DNA of 64,000 nt from Sipunculus nudus (GCA_026874595.1 CM049311.1:69297453-69361452); one strand, 5' to 3'. Shown: positions 23,267 through 37,205, counted from the first letter of the stretch. Notes: generated by a model from the sequence alone, not told the origin. Program-made: numbers and translations.

Positions 23267-24660
23267 GTCCATTCCATCATGAAATAGTGCATCTGCAAAG
23301 GTTTTAAATAACTGGCTTTAGGAAGCTTCTTCAAATTTTGCTGATGACAGGGATATTTGGGTGAGCTAAACCTATGCTTTCAGGCACACAAGAGTTTGTC
23401 TCATAGATGCTCAAATTCAATGTGGGATGCATGTCTAAAATCCCTCCTGCAGTGTCCAAGCAGATGGCTGTTTTTCCTGCACAAGTTCCGAGGTCAAAGT
23501 CTGCTCCAATCAAAGTCACTGACCACACACACAGTGACCAGTGCCAATTACTTCAAACCAGTGTGCATTTCCAGTTTACAATATGACCACATGCATGTCT
23601 CACAAATAATATTATTTCAAAATAAAACAATATAAGCTCTATATTGTGTTTTGGTCTTATTAAATGTATGACAATGGATAACTGATAATGATTTAAGTTA
23701 TATGGACCCTTCAAAATTTGCTGCAAACTATAAGGACCCTCCAAATATCATGGGACTATTAAAAATTTTGACCTATGAGTCCAAAGCCCTTCATCAAGCT
23801 GACCAGCTGTGACCACATTATAGGCCATCATGCTAATTTGCTTAAAAAGCACAACTTTCAAAAAGCAAGCAATCTATTTGAACAAATCTTGACTTTTATA
23901 ATATTAATCCATAATAATTACATTTATTACTACATAAATATTCTTAATTTTTTAATACAATTTATTATACATCTAGAAATTGTTGGCAATATTACCTCAT
24001 TTTCAAAATAATTTCCTATAATTATTCCTTCCTTTGCTTTCCCAATTATTGAATGATTTCTAAGCAATGGGTTATCAAATTTTTAACATGAGACTGCATT
24101 ATTATTATATTCAATCTGTTTTATGATCCAAACTTAAAACTGACTTTTAATATTATTTTTCACATGAACTCTGCGATTAAAAACAATCAGATAAAATTAT
24201 TTGGGATATTTACATTTGAGATGCTCCAAGGAATAACACATGGGATGACTCAATCTGCTTGCCATCCAGTCTGTGATGCGGAGCATCTGAGTGATGCTGT
24301 AACCATGACGACCCCAAAGGGATGATGCGCTGCAGGCTCATCACTTATATCAAACTTGCATTATAACACACCTTGAGAATCCTGAAAATGTAAAAAAAAA
24401 ATTGTATCACACACAAGTATGTCAGATATATATGTGTGTATAGCTGAAGTTGACCTTGAAGGTAAAAATCTAAAATAATATCAAATGGATAAAATATATC
24501 TTTTTAAATATATTTTTTAAATTTCATAATTCTAATTTGCATCTTTATTTATCCATGATTTGGCTCATATATTATCAAATTATGGTTAATGATGGGAGTT
24601 ACACCACCCCTGCATATACTTACATGATATGAAATTTAATTCAACAGTGCTCACAAGAAA
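23267..24660. other. Mostly single-copy DNA, no gene seen
   Basis: Open frames are short and unrecognised. The last part (about 24520-24660) is repeated at 30630-30880, sharing 'ccatgatttggctcatata', 'aatgatgggagtta' and 'gatatgaaatttaattcaa'. Confidence 0.5.
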
Positions 24661-26940
24661 AACAAGGGACCCATGGGTCACGGCGCTCAGCTGATCGTGA
24701 TTGGACTATAAATGTTTCTCCACTGTGATACTATATGAGTCGATAAAGCTTATGAATATCATGTACATGTTGGGCTATTATAAAGGAATGTAATGTAATA
24801 TGTGAGTAAATGATAAATGAAATTACCTAACTGATGGATTAATAGATTCAAATAAAGTGGTTTATTTTTTATTTATTTAGGAGGGGTTGAAAATTGTGAT
24901 ATATTTGAGCAAATATGAATGCAATGACAGCAGTAATAAGCAGTAGTAGAATGGTGATAAGGCTATTTGTTGAAGGATCTAAAGTGTATGGTAGTCTGCA
25001 AGCGTTCAATTTGACAGATATGATGTTATGATTAACTATGCTGATGAAGTGATTTATGAATATGTGACTGTATGACACAATATCTCTTTAGTCTTGACAA
25101 GGTACATTATTGTGATGCCCTTTATGTCTACATATTACACAATATTGACATAATTTCTGGCATGTACATAGGTATCTATGGACGAATAGTTATACAAAAT
25201 ATTAAAGTATGAATATATCTGATTCATCTTGTTCTTGCTTACTGAGGCTGACTTTGGGATGGGGTTCGGAGAAGGGAAAAGTGAGGGCAGCACAAAGGTG
25301 GATGTAGAAATATTCTATTGTAATGTTTTTCATTTATATAAGAATATGAAAAGCTAAGAGGAAAGGGGCCCTCCTACTTGGTTATAGTAAAGTTCTAAAT
25401 ATATGATTGCAAACTAATACTCTGACAAGACTGTCATGAAGAAAAACAGTAAAAGTTTTGAGATACTGTGTTGCATACGAAAATTTACAGATGGACAGGC
25501 AAGTGGACAGAATGGACTGATACCTTTATTTCACTTTCAAGAGAATAATGCATTTAAGTTTATATATAATCCTATTTTTTTAAGCAGATCCACTTTTTCC
25601 ATTAAGAAGTTTTTATCTGAATCATTTTTTTATTTACAGGTTTATAAATTTTTAATTAAAAAACCTGAAAATATAAGTTAAAAAATTAGAATTGTTGCAA
25701 AAGTTGCAATCATTATATATACATTATATATAGAATAAAAAACATTGGGTCATATTATGCATACACATATATTTTATTATTTTTAAATCATAAATGATTA
25801 AACTGATTTTAAAAGAAAATAATGCCACAACATGGCATCTACAAGAATATTCCTTGAATCACTATTAAAAAGTTTTGCACATTGGAGTTTTCAGGACATG
25901 CTTAATTTTATTCACCAATATAAAATAAAAGTAAATTTGATAAAATAAAACATCTTTTTAAATAAAGTAAACACACTGTTGGTTGAATGAGGGACAAACA
26001 ATATCATTGTGCTAATTACTATCCCAGTTTTAATTAATTACTGGAATTAATAGTCAATTTCACACCTGGTGAAGTTTTTACTCTTCTGAAGTAAGGAATT
26101 ACTTATCTCATGAACATCCACACTTTCACAGCAATACACCACTTTGTGGACACAATTAAATGTACACTTTAATCATTGTAACCCTGGTGGTTCATTCATC
26201 TAGTTTATGCACCAGCTGGGGGGGATGAGTGCAGGGCAGAGGGGAAGCCTGCTAGTAGTGGCCAAGCTGGGCCAAGGTAAGCTGCCTGGGGTGGGTTACA
26301 TAATGCAAGTGAAGGCTGTACTACTAGGTGGGCTAGATGTAAACAACACTTGACATGGTGTATGAAAACATGAATAAAGGCTATTCATTCCAATCAATTT
26401 CTTTTGAAAGTTCAGATTTTAAAAGATTAAATCCTTATGCATATATGCTGGGAAAATTAAATCAATAGTGCCAACGTTGGACAAAATTTAAGGTATTGAT
26501 TTTTTATGTATGCTAATAACTTGAAAAATTTGCAAAATTCAGATCTAATTTTGGGTAAACAATTGAATCTTGATTAAATAAAGTTATATTCCTGAAAAAA
26601 AGTCTCTAGGTTCAGCAATTCTCATGTTAGGTGAGTAAATATATTTCCTGATTTTTTAAAAAATTGCATTGTTTTGGCCCATAATTTCAAATTAATACCC
26701 AATACTGAACTAATTTTTGGTATGTTCATAGAAAATGTATAAAAGAATGTGAATACTAAATACGATCAAAAACAGATCAGTGGTTTTGATATTAGGCAGC
26801 CTTGAAGTGTAAGTCTAACAATGGCTTTTTTTATGGAAAACAGAGTTTTTTTCCTTAATATCTCGAAGAAACAAAGTCCTAATGACCCAATTTTCGGTAT
26901 GGTAGGAGATTTTGGGGACATCTAAAATTATGTCAACAGC
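24661..26940 (-). mobile_element. Element X3, headless
   Basis: Starts with the tail AACAAGGGACCCATGGGTCA. The first part (24690-25310) differs from X1. From about 25316 it matches X1 closely ('gggccctcctact', 'gactgtcatgaagaaa'), passes the G tract near 26220, and continues through 'gatattaggcagcc' to 'ggggacatctaaaattatg', where it stops without the GTCCGTC run or palindromic head. Confidence 0.6.
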
Positions 26941-29900
26941 CTGAGGAGCATAGAGATGTGCACTGAATGACCTACAGTCATCAAAGTGGACTGCTTGACA
27001 ATGTAAGGGAATACAACAAGAGCCTCCAAAATAAATTCAATAACTAGCCTAATTTTGCAGTTTTTATTTTCAAATTTCAGATTTTAACAGATAAAATCCT
27101 TATGTATACATGGTGTGAAAATTAAATCCACAGTACTTACAGGAAAAAAACGTGCCATGGCCAAAGTTGGGCAAAATTTAAGGTACCAATTTTATATTTT
27201 TGCCAATATTTAAAACAAGGGACCTATGGGTCACGACGCTCAGCTGTTATATATGATAAAAAAATATTATTTAGAAATGAGGCACATGCTGGTTTTGTGT
27301 GGTAATAAATATAAGCTGTATTATGAGTTGTTGTTGTTTAGCTTATGTATGATTTTGATAGTACCTTTGGAGACAGGGAAGAGGATTGATTTCATTTATT
27401 TTATTAACAAATGGAGTGCTATTGTCACACAGATTTTGACTTGGCCATATAACTTATAAGCAGAATATATAATATAAGGGTTTAACTATTAATTTTAAAA
27501 AATTACAAATATTGTCCCAAATATTTTTTTTTTTTTAAATAATAAGAGAATCATATGATTTTTTTAAATGAAATATAACTGAAATGATTATTAAAATAAT
27601 ATTAAAGAATATATTCATGAATGCATTCATGAATACATTTTGAAAGTATTTGCACTGGTATTCATATACTTTCATTTTTACCTGAATTCCCATTCTTTAT
27701 GCAAGAAATTTTATAATGGAGTACATAATCATATTTGTATTTAAATACAATTACAAAGTATTCGCACCATGACTGGTATTTATTCAGTTTTCACCAAACA
27801 ATGATGTTGAGAATCCAGAATATACAAAATTCACACATTTAAATAATGATCATAAGTACCTGGTTTTATGGCTTTTATTTATATTAAAAAATAACTGTAA
27901 TAAATTCATTTTGGACTAATTTCACATCAATGTACACACTAGACACAGTAGGAATCTAGATTAATATTATCAACTGCATCTTTGTCTATCATTAATTTCC
28001 ATCATATGATCCCAAATGATTAGTAATGAATGATATGATTTACTTCTTTATCATTACAATTGAACTGAAAAATACCATAGGTGACTGCATGGTGTTATTT
28101 GGAATACGTGACATTCTATCCATCGATACAAGATTCTTATATCATCAGTAACTGCAAGTTAATTTCCTGTTATTATTAACTAACAAATTCCTTTTCTATT
28201 TTTCTTTAATTTTTAATTAAAAACCAATAAAAATTTATTAATTTATTGTTTATTGTTATGTAGTTGGTTAAAACTACTAGATGAGTTGGGTTGGACACCT
28301 GGATCAGCTGTGGCTGGCCATAAGCTGCCTGGATTCCCCTGTATGACTCTCCTCAAGCATGCATAATTTGCTGAAAGTTCAACAGGGTCAACATACAGGT
28401 GACTCAAGAGGGGCTGGAGAGAGCCAAAGTCTGACAGGGTCTCATAAAAACATTTATAAAAGCTACAATTTTTGGCCAATTTCTTTCAGCTTTCTAAACT
28501 TAAAAGCTGAAATCCTTATGTGTGCATGATATGAAAATTATATTAACAGTGCTCACAGGAAACAAACGTGCCATGGTCAAAGTTGGGCAAAATTTAAGTT
28601 ATTAATTTTACATTTATACTAATAACTAATAAAATTTGAAAAATTCATAACTAATTTTGGGTATTCAATTGAATCTTGATTAAATAATGTTACATCCCTG
28701 ACAAAAAATCTCTAGCTTCAGCAATCCCCTTGTTAAGGGAGTAAATATATTTCTTGATTTTTTACAAAGTGCATTATGTTTAGGCCCATAACTTAAAACA
28801 ATTACGCAATACTGACATCATTCTGGCATGTGCATAGAGAATGAAAATATGTATATTATTTATGATTAAAGTCAGATCAGTGGTTTTGATATTAGGCAGT
28901 CTTGAAGTGTAACAATGGGTTTTTAATGGAAAAATGAAGTTTTTCATTAATATCTTGAAGGTATTAAGTCCTAGTGACCAAATTCTTGGCATGGTAGGGG
29001 ATTTTGGAGACATCTAGCTGTATGCCGAATTTAAGGAACTAAGAGCTGAAGCTGGGGAGCTGAGCTCTTGCAAACTGCATAACACTAGCTTGATGTAAAC
29101 AATATGTTACATGGTGCTTGAAAACTTGAATAAAATCTACAGTTTTTGATCAACTGGTTTCAAATTTTTGGTGTTAACAGTTGAAAAGGTAACAAAAACA
29201 TGCTGTGAAAATTAAATCCACAGTACTCACAGGAAAAAAACGTGCCATGGTCAAAGTTGGGCAAAATTTAAGGTACCAATTTTTTATTTTTATTAATATT
29301 TTAAAAAATTTAAAAGATTTTCATCTTATTTTGGGTATACAATTTAATTTTGATTAATTAAAGTTATATTACTGGAAAAAAGGTCCATAGCTTTAACATG
29401 TTTTGTGTTAAGTGATCAAATATCTTTCCTGATTTTTTTCAAAATGCATTATGTTTGGGTCCATAACTTTTTTAAATTATATAATACAGACATAATTTCT
29501 TGAATGTACATAGGAACTATATAGAGGAATATTTATGGTAAATATGAGGAAAAACAGATCAGTTGTTTTGATATTAGGCAGTCCTGAAGTGTGAAAATAG
29601 GTTTTTAATAAAAAATTGAGGTTTTTCCTTTATTTCTCAAAGGAACGAAGTCGAAAAGACCCAGTTTTCGGCTTGGTAGGAGATCTTGGGGACATCTAAC
29701 ATTATGCCGAATTTTGGATTCCTAGGTCTTACGGTTTCAAAACGTGCCACATCTACGGACGGACGGACGGCACGACGGACAGACGGATGGACGATGGACA
29801 ATGGACCACGACTATAGCTCAGATGACTTATAGTCAGCTGAGCTAAAAATTAACAAATTTTGATTTAATTTTTTGTATACAATTAAATTTTGATTAATTA

Positions 29901-30415
29901 AAGTTGTATTACTGGAAAAAAGTCCCTACCTTTAACACTTTTGGTCTTAAGTGACCAAATATCTTCCTGATTTTTTTACAAAGTCCACCAGTTTGGGCCC
30001 ATAACTTTTTTAAATTATATAATACTGACTTAATATCTGGCATGTACATAGGAACTATATAGAGGAATATTTATAGTAAATATGAAGGAAACCAGATGAG
30101 CGGTTTTGATATTAGGCAGTCCTGAAGTGTGAAAATAGATTTCTAATAAAAAATTGAGGTTTTTCCTTAATATCTCAAAGGAACGAAGTCCTATTGACCC
30201 AATTTTTGGCATGGTAGGAGATTATGGGGACATCTAACTGTATGCCGAAATTCAGATTCGTAGGTCCAACGGTGTCAAAACATGCCAGTCTTACGGACGG
30301 ACATCCAGACGGACAGACAGACAGATGGACGGACGGACGGACAGACAGACGGACAGACGACGGACAATGAACCATGACTATAGCTCAGATGACTTATAGT
30401 CAGCTGAGCTAAAAA
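26941..30415 (-). mobile_element. X/Y-type host element split by nested Y2
   Basis: The left piece (about 27030-27213) ends 'ggtaccaattttatattt..aatattt'. The right piece (29848-30415) resumes 'gatttaattttttgtatac', which in Y1 (19201-19290) is continuous with the left piece. It ends at 30415 with a long ACGGAC/ACAGAC run (30290-30362) and the AGCTCAG palindrome. The uninterrupted Y1 serves as the empty-site comparison. No target duplication longer than a few A bases is visible. Confidence 0.55.
27214..29847 (-). mobile_element. Element Y2, full-length Y subtype
   Basis: Complete from the tail AACAAGGGACCTATGGGTCA to the head, where a GACGGACGG run (29755-29805) precedes the AGCTCAG...CTGAGCTAA palindrome. 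Length 2.6 kb. It is the direct-repeat partner of Y1 over 27214-29729 and carries the same 24-bp palindrome at 27612-27635. No transposase or helicase frame is present, so it is non-autonomous. Confidence 0.65.
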
Positions 30416-31200
30416 GGTTATTCACAATTATTAAATGTTTGAAAACAGAGATGAAAAATCAAAGCAAATCTCTGAAATTATCATTCTACTAAAGCAGGAA
30501 AATAATGAACAAATGTTTGCATTAGATCCTCATTTTTTATAACATCATATTTATTTTTCTTTAAATATAATTTTTTAAATTTGCAAAACAATAAATATAT
30601 GGAAATAACCCTTGATTCAGAATTTATAATTCTAATTTGCATCTTTTTTTAATCCGTGATTTGGCTCATATATTATCAAATTATGGGCAATGATGGGAGT
30701 TACCACACCTCTGTATATATTTTCTTTTATTTATAATAAATGTTATACAGTTGCATTAAAACTATTGTCCCCTGTGCTCATGTGCAAGGACTCTATTGCA
30801 GTGAGGGGGGATTGGTGGGAGTTACACCACCTTTGCATATACATGCAGGATATGAAATTTAATTCAAGTGCTCACAGGAAAAAAAAGGTTGTTCACAATT
30901 ATTGAATATTTTAGAACAGAGATGGAAAATCAAAGCAAGTCGCTTTAATTCTCATTCAACTAAAGCAGGAAAATAATTACAAAAGTTTGCATTAGATCCT
31001 CATTTTTTATAACATCATATTCATGTTTTTAACATATATTTTTTTTAAATTTGCAAAACAATAAATATATGGAAATATCACTTGATTCAGAATTTATATA
31101 ATTCTAAATTGCATCTTTATTTATCCATGATTTGGCTCATAAATTATCAAATTATACCTAATGAGGGCCTTAATTATATTATAATTTGCTTAAATTATGG
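30416..31200 (+). repeat. Two-copy tandem duplication, about 471-bp period
   Basis: 'ggttattcacaattatt' at 30417 recurs as 'ggttgttcacaattatt' at 30888. Both copies then carry 'cagagatg-aaaatcaaagca', 'ctaaagcaggaaaataat' and 'gcattagatcctcattttt'. Part of the unit also occurs near 24520-24660. Copies differ by several percent. Non-coding. Confidence 0.7.
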
Positions 31201-31449
31201 AAAAGGAATATCATTAATATCAATTTCAAGAAAAGTTTTGTACATTGGAGTGTAAACAGTTGTACAATTAAAGAAATACAGTTCAAACAATAACAATTAT
31301 TGCAATACACTTGTTGGGATTGGATGGGATGGGAGGGGGGGGATGGTGAGGTGACATGAGAATAACTGTAAACCTGTGACAGCAGAGGTGCTGGACCAGT
31401 ATAACATCACTAATAAGGTTCCCCAGGCAGGGCTGTAGTGACCAGAAGT

Positions 31450-32181
31450 GGGTGGAATGGAGCTTGACAATGTAAATAAATACAATAGAGCCTCTGAAAA
31501 CAAACTTCAATAACTAGCCTAATTGTTGACCTTTTATTTTCAAATTTCAGATTATATCCTTATGTGTACCTGCTGTGAAAATTAAATCAATTGTACTTAC
31601 AGGAAAAAAAACATACCATGGTCAAAGTTGGGCAAAATTTAAGGTATTGCTTATATCTATGCTAATAACTTTAAAAAATCAAAATTCACATCATATTTTG
31701 GACATATACAATTGAATCTTGATTAAATAAAGTTGTATCTCTGATAATAAAAAGTCTCTAGCTTCAACAATTATCATATTAAGTAAGAAAATACATTTCC
31801 TGGGGTTTTTTTTAAAGTACATTTTTGTTTGGGCTCTTACCTTTTTAAAATTAAGTAATACCGACCTAATTTCTGACATGTACATAGGAACTATATTGGA
31901 ATTTATTTTTGGTAAATATGATGAAAAACAGATGAGTGGTTTTGATATTGGGCAGTTCTAACATTTTATAATGGAAAATTAAGTTTTTTTCTTAATTTCT
32001 CAAAAGGAATGAAGTTGCAGTTACCTAGTTTTTGGTTTGTTGTTTGGAGATCTTGTGGACATCTAACAGTATGCTAAATTTTGGAATTGTAGGTCTAACA
32101 ATTTCAAAATATGCCTGTCTAATTGATCGACAATGGACCGTGACTATAGCTCAGATGACTTATAGTCAGATGAGTTAAAAA
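31450..32181 (-). mobile_element. Element X head half, diverged
   Basis: Contains X body phrases ('accatggtcaaagttgggc', 'tgattaaataaagttgtat', 'gacatgtacataggaacta') and ends with a shortened CCGTGACTATAGCTCAG palindrome in which the usual long GACGG run is nearly lost. Older than the other copies. The preceding 31201-31449 holds no gene; a short G tract lies near 31330. Confidence 0.55.
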
Positions 32182-35100
32182 ATGCATGATCCCATATAAC
32201 TCAGTGTCACCACCTTATATAAACAAGGTGTAATAATAATAAGAAACAAAGCATAAACAAAGCATAAAAATTGTCTACAAAAGGTGGAGAGAGATGTTAT
32301 TTATTTTTAGGGTTTGTTAATTAAATTTATGTAATACTTGATAGAAAAATGAGGGAAAAAAACAAGGTACGTTCATTTAAAAGGGTGAAAAAAGTTTTTT
32401 TCTTAGAAAATAAAGTATAACTTTTATAAATGTAGAAAATGTTGATACTGCACACTGGCATTTATGAAAGGGAAAATGCAAAAGGTACAGATTTTGTGAA
32501 TGCTAATAATACTGTAAGTGTAGGTGTATACCAAAAAAGTGGGGCATACTCCCAAACCATAAAGTAATTATCACAGGCAAAAAATGAGCCATGCTTGACC
32601 TGTCTGGTGAATGACTGTGTGTGTCTTTGATGATCCAGACTCCACCAGCTTATGTCATACCTTTGGTATTTACAAATATACATTGTTATATTTATAAATA
32701 CATGGTACCAGGCTGTGAAGCCTCCAAGCATGCATGTAACAATGGCCTGGAGACAACAAATATGAGTCACATGACCCACCCATATTACAATAAAGTATAT
32801 AAACAATCATGAAACATATGAATGAATAAATGCTTCTTCACATATTATTACAACATTTCCAAATATTGTATATTGTCTATACTGTTGTTATGAAGAATTG
32901 AACTAAGGTTTGTATTTGGCACTATATAAACTCAATGATTTATTCACATCACTCTGTAGTTAATAAAATTCCACAAGTTCCTATTCTTCCAATGTAATAT
33001 TCCACAGAATTATGTTTAACTTTCAGATCCAATCATCTAAGTTTCATGTTTTTTTTTTAAATTAAACACCCAATAGTCTTAAGGTCTCATTTCAATACTC
33101 AAATTCATACTCCTTTTTTTCCTCGTTTTAAACAGAATTAATACACTATTCCTTTATACGTCTCAATTTACTAATCAACAGTTAAATGAATTCAATTTAA
33201 ACACTACATATTTAAAATTAAATTTCCATTTTTCCAAATGTTTTAATTTTGATATTATATTGTGTCACATATCATTATTAGTGTAACCATGGTTTAATTT
33301 ACATACAAATCCTCAGGTATTTATAGATTTATAAATACACAGCCAAAAATAATCAAGAAGTTGTTTCATAAATAGCAGAGGACAAATGACAGCTTAGCAT
33401 GGCTGAATCTGATTTTGCAACTAGGACTAAATATTGCAAATTCTTGTACAGTTACTTGCATTTGTAATCTATTTGTATCTGTAATTCAGAATGATTAATG
33501 ATTAGAATGTATTGTTTGCATTATTTGTGAATCGTGATTACCTAATCAAGTCACAAATATTTAATATAAAGTTAGTCAGTCACCTGTACCCCATGAGCGT
33601 GATACCATCTTTGTCTAATTCATTTGATTTAATTTGAAAAGTGAAAATAACACTGAAATTAAAAGATTTTACATATATTATAACAATAAGTCTTCAATTC
33701 TGTTTGACATAATGATTTTTTTTCAATTTGTATTTGATGTCCCTTTATTTGTATATTTTTTTTAAAATGCAGATAAGTCTGAATATAATAAGAAATGTTA
33801 TATATTGATTCAATAAGCCTTCAGGATTTCAGGCTCCTGTTTGTGATGTAACAACTTCCATAGCCTAGTGTTAGGACAACAGTTGAGATCAGAGAATCTG
33901 TTAAAATTAACTGTCATGTCTTAGTAAGGATCCAACTAGAGACCCCAATATCAGTTATGAACAGGAAAATAAAACAAACTTAAAGGTCTACATATGGTCT
34001 GGAAACTGCCCTCCTACAAGTCACATTCAACTATTCAGTATTGTGTGGTTAGTGGCTAGAAGTCTTCCACCAAGCATGCAGATACAAGAGAGATTTATGA
34101 AAATGACATGATGTATGTGCAGTTCTAATAACGTACTTGTATCTTTTATGGTTCATAGTAGGGATACATGATTTGACTACATTAATATTTATCAATCTAG
34201 GTTATGTAAAAAATAAAACTTATATACATATGACTGAACTGATTGAACTATGTTGCAAAAAGTAAATCTTCAGAAATGTTTCAACTTTGAAGAGGCCCAC
34301 TCTGTAGTAAGCATCATACTTGACTTAGTGAATCTGAGAGTCAGCATAACCAACTTTGCCAATTTTAACATAGGTTTCATTGACTTTTTTCATTGTGATT
34401 CCACAGTGAATTACTAATATAATTTCCTTTGTTTATTATTTATATTTTTCACATTATGTACCTTCTTCATATAAAAAAAATACTATTTATATATAAAATG
34501 TATCAGATTACATAGTTAAAAATAGTATAAATTCTGCACAGCACAAATGCTATCTGGGCCAAATATGGTCAGTTAAGTACCCAACTGGAGAAATAAATCA
34601 CATTAACTTGGTATCACTTGCATGCTAAGTGTGAGGAGCCCTTAATAGTTTCTGCTAAAAGTTGAGGTAGCCCATCTCAGCTGGATGGAGGATTTCCTTT
34701 GTTACAAATTAAACATTCCACACCATCATATAAATATGCCACTTTACAGCAGTACGTGATAAGTGACCATTCTCCATCATTTCTCATTGTTAAACAAATG
34801 ATTTCATAATTTGTAATTTGTCACTTCTTAAAAATTAAAGTAGACAGCAGTCAGAGACTCCATACCTCCACCAAAATAGAAAAGTTCCCAATTAAAAAAA
34901 AATTAAACATCAACTCAACATTTAATGATTTTTCTCCTTCCTATTTGCCATATTTCACCAAAATTAATCAATTTTTTTTTTTTGGGGGGGGGCAAGAACA
35001 AAGACAGATAGACACACAGAAGCAACTAACCACAAAACCCATGGCCTACTACCCACTTTAGTGGTAGAGGTAATGTTAACCACAGTAACACCAAGACAGG

Positions 35101-36400
35101 TGGTATCACATTTTGCTCCAAGCGGGGAACTTTTCATGACCATTCATGTGGAACATCACAATCAAACTTAACCACAGGAAATACAACCATGGGATATCTT
35201 AGCAGGAAGGACTTTTTTTGTTAAAATCACCTACCAGTTTATTATTTTCAAACATATTTCAATGGGTGACCTTTGTGGCAATGTCAGCCATATGCATTGT
35301 ATATTTTTTTGTGAAAATGTGAAGTCTTAGTAAATATATTCATACATAGGATGCAATTAGTTTTTTTTTAACCTTACATGAAACATGTAAGGAAAAGCCC
35401 ATTGAAAGAATAAAGCCCTTAATGGAACACATATCTGTGCAACAAATAGATCTTATGAACACTCCTCTCATTGAAAAACATAAATCTTTCAAATATTTAC
35501 AATTTGTGTTCTTATAACTTTGCACCTGAACAGAAATTTAAATATGACATGTCACCCGAAAGGTCAAATTATGGTTCATTCTATATCATGAAAAATTACA
35601 TGAATGATTTCTTGCAAAAATATCTACTAGATTATACATTAAAGGATTTGAAACTTTGATTACAGATTTTTTGGTTTATTTCAAAGTACTTTGAGTTTTC
35701 AAAAAAATAATATAAATTCTTTCAGGAAAAATCCTGGTTTGTTATTTTAACTTTTCCAGACTCATGGGTCAGAACATTATTATCTCTGATCATTGGAAGC
35801 CTACACTGAACATCTTCACATTCTGAAAATAATCATTCCCTAGCTATAATTAAATTAAAATTTTCAATTAACTTCAATTCCAATTCATGAAGTTTACAAA
35901 ATCTAATTCAGATCTTATTTTGTCAAAAAAAATTGTTTTGAAAAAAAATGATTTAATCAAAATGATTTTAACCAATAAAAATTCAATTAGTTGTCTGATC
36001 AGGAAAATGATTTACCAGGTACTTGGAGGCAGAAAAACACCTAAGGAGCAATACTTTGGCAACTGTGTACAAATATTTTTTTTTTCTCAACTAAATAAGA
36101 AAAAAAATATTTAAAAGTCAATTCTTTACACTGAGAATTTATCAAAATTCATTAAATCTGCTTAGCCATTTTTAACTGTAAGCCTTTCTTTATTTTTTTA
36201 AAGGTAAATTATGATTTGGGAATTATGTTCTTGTAAATTATTACAATTAATTTACATATATTAATAATAATAGCATTCCATTTATCATTACAGCAGCAGC
36301 TAGAAAACTATAAAATTATAATTAAGGTTTTTTATAAATATATATAAACACATAGTAATTTATATATACAACAGCCTTCATTATTATACAACTAGAGGAC
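32182..36400. other. Mostly single-copy AT-rich DNA
   Basis: None of the X/Y/T families is evident here. The 114-codon minus frame at 32462-32806 is the longest unrepeated frame in the window, but that length is expected by chance in this much AT-rich sequence and I recognise no domain. A G tract follows a T tract at about 34973-34992. One candidate mini-exon is listed separately at 33584-33652. Confidence 0.5.
33584..33652 (-). CDS. Candidate 69-nt exon, unknown protein
   Basis: The minus strand has acceptor TTTTAATTTCAG just above 33652 and donor CAG|GTGACT at 33583. Between them one frame is open and reads VIFTFQIKSNELDKDGITLM followed by GY. The phase (one leading base, two trailing) fits the candidate exon at 36913-36954 if that one is read in its second frame. 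I do not recognise the peptide. Short splice-bounded frames arise by chance in a region this size, so this is a hint only. Confidence 0.2.
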
Positions 36401-36912
36401 TCAGTAGTTTATACGGACGTGTGACGACACCTTTGATCATGTAGGCGGGGCCTCACAGCTGATCACGTCAGCTGGGATCGATCACATGATAAGCACTGTC
36501 AGCAGGATTTTGGTCGGGTGTAAGCGGCTGGCACTCTCCGCGCATGTGCAATTGCAAATTAACCAACAGAGTCAACTGAAACTTGTTAGTTATCGTGAGC
36601 ATAAGAAAACAGCTGGTACGCCTATCACCCATTTTGAGATCCATGTGACAACATAAAAAATATTCAAACGGTCTGAACAAAATGACTTTAAATTACATTT
36701 TTGTAAAACTTCCAAATCACGATTCATGACGAGTGACAATCCCCTATGAAAGTTGAAAAATGCGCCTGGGGTAATAAACACAGAATTAGGAGTAAATATG
36801 TACTGATCTTAGTAAATCTATGCAAGCAGTAGAAGATACTACACTGAAAAATGCATGGAAGTTTGAAAGCACCTTCACAGAAATGTAAACAAATAAAACT
36901 TCCCTGTCGTAC
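36401..36912. other. CpG-containing flank, no gene confirmed
   Basis: The first 160 bases are richer in GC and CpG than their surroundings (GGCGGGGCC near 36445, CCGCGCATGTG near 36538). This could be regulatory DNA linked to the candidate exons at 36913-37205. Minus-strand frames of 63-70 codons overlap here without recognised similarity. Confidence 0.3.
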
Positions 36913-36954
36913 CTGATCAACCACAACAAATGATGAATGAATTCTCCCGCCACC
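36913..36954 (-). CDS. Candidate 42-nt exon, unknown protein
   Basis: Minus strand: a strong acceptor (TATTTTCTCTAACAG) and a donor CAG|GTACGA. Two frames are open. One reads GGGRIHSSFVVVDQ (phase 0). The other reads VAGEFIHHLLWLI and joins in phase with the ATG-bearing candidate at 37174-37205 and with 33584-33652. No family recognised. Confidence 0.2.
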
Positions 36955-37173
36955 CTGTTAGAGAAAATACAAAATTCACTACCGGGTAGGAATACTGGAA
37001 CAGCTTCGCCTACATATGAAAATTAATTAACACGTAAAGGAATTCAAAACAAAATAAAATTATGCTATAGTGATAGTACACATGGATGTAATATGGTGAA
37101 AATACGAAAGGGTAAATCATTAAATAATATCATACACTACACATTATGGAAATGGATTTGTTTCTTCCGTTAC

Positions 37174-37205
37174 CTTGCAGTCAGAGGGAAAACCCCAAGC
37201 GTCAT
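37174..37205 (-). CDS. Candidate start exon, unknown protein
   Basis: Minus strand ATG at 37205-37203 opens MTLGVFPLTA and runs to the donor AAG|GTAACG at 37173. An in-frame upstream ATG would add MHVAVP. Joined to 36913-36954 the frame remains open. Support is limited to splice-site quality and phase agreement. Confidence 0.18.

Noticed and set aside
32462-32806. 114-codon minus-strand open frame, longest unrepeated frame
   Set aside because: About one frame of this length is expected by chance on two strands of AT-rich DNA this long; no domain recognised and splice sites are poor.
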